Of a DNA stretch of 64,000 nucleotides, positions 61,189 through 64,000 are shown piece after piece. The notes beneath the pieces are model-generated. The model did not search any database, had not been told where the DNA came from, and worked only from the letters and a program-made list of their open reading frames with translations. Within the stretch, counting starts at the first letter, position 1; each line of letters opens with the position of its first letter. The position numbers and the translations under genes were made by a program. Source of the DNA: Protonemura montana (taxonomy: Eukaryota > Arthropoda > Insecta > Plecoptera > Nemouridae); the NCBI GenBank assembly GCA_947568835.1, contig OX387605.1:2232001-2296000 (forward strand), written 5' to 3'.

Positions 61189-62657
61189 AGCCGACAGCGA
61201 AACAACATGGCAGTCGTCCGTTCTCTCTCTCTCTTTCCGTTGTTTAAATGAAACAGGTCGTGAATTGAAACAATATTGTTTTGGATTAGTTCCACCCATA
61301 ACTTCTCGGCTGTCTTCTCTTGGGTAGCGTTCACTTTGGCTTGGCATCGTGGCGAGTAACAAGGCGACTTACAAGCAAGCAGGATGTGAACAGGATCAAG
61401 TACAACGTCTTCCAGGATCAACTATCTTACCACTCTAAGTTGTATCGGGGTCCCGCTGCAGCCGCTTAGGAGTGGACCTGTTGTTTTCTAACAAACAGTA
61501 ACATCAAAATAAACGCAACAATATCTTATCAAACGCGCTTTATTGACGAGCTTGCGAAATGATTTCTGCCGTCAAAATGACATGTATCGAAATTATTTAC
61601 AAGTCATATGTGGGTGTTAAAAGTTTCACAAGAATATATTCAAGTATACTCTCGGCGTCGTGCGTCAGTCGCATTATTTCGAACTTTTCAGGAAAACTGG
61701 TAGTTTTCAGTTCCCTGTTTTAATTGGTTTTTATTGATTTCTCAATTACTAATTACCCTGCCCCTGCCCTATTTCACCAACATCGAGCTAACCATGGTTT
61801 TAATGTAGAATTAATTTTACTGATTTTCCGATATTTCGAGAGGTTTAATTGAAGATAATTACAAAAACACTGAAAAAAAAATTTACATTGCAATTTGGTA
61901 ATTTTTCAAGAATACGCTGTTCTGTCACATCAAAAAAAAAATCAATTTTTAGTTGCCAATATTTTATCTTCGTTGAAAATTTAAACCTAGATCTACGGAA
62001 ATTCAAATAAAGCCGCCATCCGAAGTCAAAGAAAATACTTCCAGGCAAAATTGTAACGTAATTCTGTGTCGCATTTGATTTAAAATTCGTGCTAAATTTG
62101 TGTGTTGCCTAAATCTACTTTCCTAACGTTTGCAAAATGTCACAGATTTCAGGAATCTAAAATCTGTAGCTTGAACCTAGTTGATGAAGTCGGTCATAAC
62201 CCTTTTAATCAGCAATCGGGTAGACCATTATTCTGAAACATTATGCGTTAAACAAAGAGATATTACATCTACCATAACTAACTTGTAACTACACATCAAA
62301 ATTCAACACATGCCAAGCAAATATGAAATAAGTGGTCGGCCAGAAAGTTTCTGGTCTTCTATATCGCCTCGAGACGCAGATCTTCATCCTCTGGTCTTTA
62401 CTTCATTCAAAAAGGTGCACAAAATGAGTTAACTTCGAGCTGAAAAAAAATGCATTGTGAGATTGTGCATCGACGAAGCTGCTCTAGAAAACAGAGGACT
62501 CCTCGAGCCTTTAAAGATCGCCTGCCACGCCTAGAAGAGCGGCGTGGTTGGTGGCAGGTAGTCTGTTTTGAGGTGGAACAGCGCTGTGATTCTATGAAAG
62601 CCCGGTCTGATAGTTGCCGTCTCGACCCCACGATCAAATCTTTCAATTATCCTTCTT

Positions 62658-64000
62658 TTAATCTTCGTCGTCACCACCGGCGCCGTCACCACTCCCTTTC
62701 ACTGGATCCACTGGCTCATTCGGAGGTTCTATATAATCAGGTTCGTCTGTCTCTTCAGATTCCTCGGTCTCAGGTTCCTCGGTCTCAGGTTCCTCGGTCT
62801 CAGATTCCTCGGTCTCAGGTTCCTCGGTCTCAGATTCCTCGGTCTCAGGTTCCTCGGTCTCAGGTTCCTCGGTCTCAGGTTCCTCGGTCTCAGATTCCTC
62901 GGTCTCAGGTTCCTCGGTCTCAGGTTCCTCGGTCTCAGATTCCTCGGTCTCAGGTTCCTCGGTCTCAGGTTCCTCGGTCTCAGGTTCCTCGGTCTCAGGT
63001 TCCTCGGTCTCAGGTTCCTCGGTCTCAGATTCCTCGGTCTCAGGTTCCTCGGTCTCAGGTTCCTCGGTCTCAGGTTCCTCGGTCTCAGGATCCTCGGTCT
63101 CAGGTTCCTCGGTCTCAGGTTCCTCGGTCTCAGGTTCCTCGGTCTCAGGTTCCTCGGTCTCAGGTTCCTCGGTCTCAGGTTCGTCGGTCTCAGGTTCGTC
63201 GGTCTCAGGTTCCTCGGTCTCAGGTTCCTCGGTCTCAGGTTCCTCGGTCTCAGGTTCCTCGGTCTCAGGTTCCTCGGTCTCAGGTTCCTCGGTCTCAGGT
63301 TCCTCGGTCTCAGGTTCCTCGGTCTCAGGTTCGTCGGTCGCTTCAGGTTCGTCGGTCTCCGGTTCGTTGGTCGCTTGAGGTTTCTTGGTAATGGTTGGCA
63401 CAGTACCCACCGTGTAGGTGGGGTTCAGATCTACGCCGTCGTCGCAGTCCGCGGAGTCGTAGAGTACGTCGTACAAAGGACCTTGATATGGACCGCGATA
63501 TGGGTCGTACAATGAGTCGTATAGGGAGCTAGGAAGGTAGGTGGGATACTTCGCAGGTTCTGCCGGTAGCTCAGGCGACCACGAGGGAGGCCAGTAAGGT
63601 CCTGGAAAAGCCGGTTCCACCGGTTCTTGTGATCGCCAAGTTTCAGGCTGAACCGGTTCTTGAGGCCACCAAGGTGTCTCGGCAACCGGTTCTTCAGGCC
63701 ACCAGGGTGTTTCGTGAACCGGTTCTTGGGGCAACCAGGGTGTTTCGTGAACCGGTTCTTGGGGCAACCAGGGTGTTTCGTGAACCGGTTCTTGGGGCCA
63801 CCAGGGTGTTTCGTGAACCGGTTCTTGGGGCCACCAGGGTGTTTCGTGAACCGGTTCTTGGGGCCACCAGGGTGTTTCGTGAACCGGTTCTTGGGGCCAC
63901 CAGGGTGTCTCGGCAACCGGTTCTTGGGGCCACCAGGGTGTTTCGTGAACCGGTTCTTGGGGCCACAAGGGTGTTTCGTGAACCGGTTCTTGGGGCCACC
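62658..64000 (-). CDS. Acidic Pro/Thr/Glu repeat protein, partial at window edge
   Basis: Open on the minus strand from the window edge to a stop at 62658; the start and any signal peptide lie outside. From the edge inward: about ten 11-residue repeats (WPQEPVHETPW), a Tyr/Pro-rich unique part ('YPTYLPSSLYDSLYDPYRGP', 'SADCDDGVDLNPTYTVGTVP'), then about 38 EPETE units with DEPET and ESETE variants, and an acidic end (GSGDGAGGDDED). All periods are multiples of three (33 and 15 bp). No domain is recognised. It resembles the tails of Clip-L1 and Clip-L2, so the unseen N-terminus may hold a clip domain; that is a guess. Trp/Pro-rich repeats plus a polyacidic tail would suit an extracellular matrix or mineral-binding protein. 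Function unknown. Confidence 0.72.
   Translation of the reverse strand, partial: WPQEPVHETPLWPQEPVHETPWWPQEPVAETPWWPQEPVHETPWWPQEPVHETPWWPQEPVHETPWWPQEPVHETPWLPQEPVHETPWLPQEPVHETPWWPEEPVAETPWWPQEPVQPETWRSQEPVEPAFPGPYWPPSWSPELPAEPAKYPTYLPSSLYDSLYDPYRGPYQGPLYDVLYDSADCDDGVDLNPTYTVGTVPTITKKPQATNEPETDEPEATDEPETEEPETEEPETEEPETEEPETEEPETEEPETEEPETEEPETDEPETDEPETEEPETEEPETEEPETEEPETEEPETEDPETEEPETEEPETEEPETEESETEEPETEEPETEEPETEEPETEEPETEESETEEPETEEPETEESETEEPETEEPETEEPETEESETEEPETEESETEEPETEEPETEESEETDEPDYIEPPNEPVDPVKGSGDGAGGDDED
62757..63345 (-). repeat. 15-bp coding repeat EPETE
   Basis: About 38 units of TCCTCGGTCTCAGGT (plus strand); variants GATTCC, GGATCC and GGTTCG give Ser or Asp changes while keeping the acidic character. 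Confidence 0.97.
63650..64000 (-). repeat. 33-bp coding repeat WPQEPVHETPW
   Basis: About ten units, the array continuing past the window end; GTTTCGTGAACC and GTCTCGGCAACC variants give VHET or VAET. Confidence 0.95.

Larger units (their letters stand above)
53880..62657. other. Long intergenic region, no gene supported
   Basis: About 8.8 kb with no homologous frame. Notable bits, listed separately: a 19-nt poly-C run (57569-57587), two AGATGGCGC motifs (59.85 and 60.51 kb), a 13-bp array at 60.02 kb and a C-rich tract at 61.15 kb. Regulatory DNA or introns of genes outside the window are possible. Confidence 0.5.

Noticed and set aside
53880-62650. Numerous 60-110-residue frames in the gene-poor region
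   Set aside because: No domain, composition bias, splice context or paralogue supports any of them.

Overview
The window is animal nuclear DNA, almost certainly from an arthropod. It has spliced genes with GT-AG introns, AATAAA signals, SINE-like and fold-back repeats, and several clip-domain genes; the clip domain is an arthropod innate-immunity module. I cannot name the lineage from sequence alone.

Layout. 0.5-2.5 kb (+): the 3' part of a secreted fibrinogen-related lectin gene. 4.9-41.2 kb: a cluster of six clip-domain genes. SP-A (4.9-12.3, +) and SP-D (22.8-27.7, +) look like active clip serine proteases. SP-B (13.1-17.4, +) is a catalytically dead homologue. SP-E (37.3-32.3, -) looks active, with an Arg activation site. 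Clip-L1 (18.0-21.5, +) and Clip-L2 (41.2-37.7, -) keep the signal-peptide exon and clip exon but replace the protease with very long low-complexity tails. All six share a phase-1 junction after a short signal-peptide exon, and the four protease-type genes share a seven-exon plan with several identical exon lengths (155, 110, 176 and 171 nt). 42.2-53.9 kb: a compact housekeeping block, BLOC1S5-like and TMEM199-like ORFs only 13 nt apart, ILF2 (NF45), beta-sarcoglycan (-) and proteasome subunit alpha-2. 53.9-62.6 kb: no gene I can support. 62.7-64.0 kb (-): the C-terminal end of an acidic, Pro/Thr/Glu-repeat protein running off the window.

How the genes may work together. SP-A and SP-D resemble clade C clip proteases (Persephone/Snake/Hayan type), with a predicted non-tryptic Leu|IIGG activation site. 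SP-E has the tryptic Arg|ITNG site. The cluster could therefore hold successive steps of an immune protease cascade, with SP-B and the clip-only proteins as non-catalytic cofactors, scaffolds or decoys, and a fibrinogen-type lectin next door as a possible recognition protein. This is inference.

The most unusual feature is repeat architecture. Non-coding tandem arrays (periods 10, 11, 21 and about 25 bp, plus AAT and GATA microsatellites) repeatedly start at, or within about 35 nt of, a 5' splice site, in unrelated genes. One array has copied the exon-intron junction itself, and another abuts a GC splice donor. Coding arrays all have periods divisible by three (15, 18, 30, 33 bp). There is also a dispersed 5S-rRNA-headed SINE-like family, one copy of which has a tandemly amplified head; a fold-back element enclosing a tRNA-like sequence; and a ~1 kb segmental duplication that placed a second clip exon inside SP-B.

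All exon boundaries come from reading splice signals, phase and homology by eye; nothing was computed or searched.
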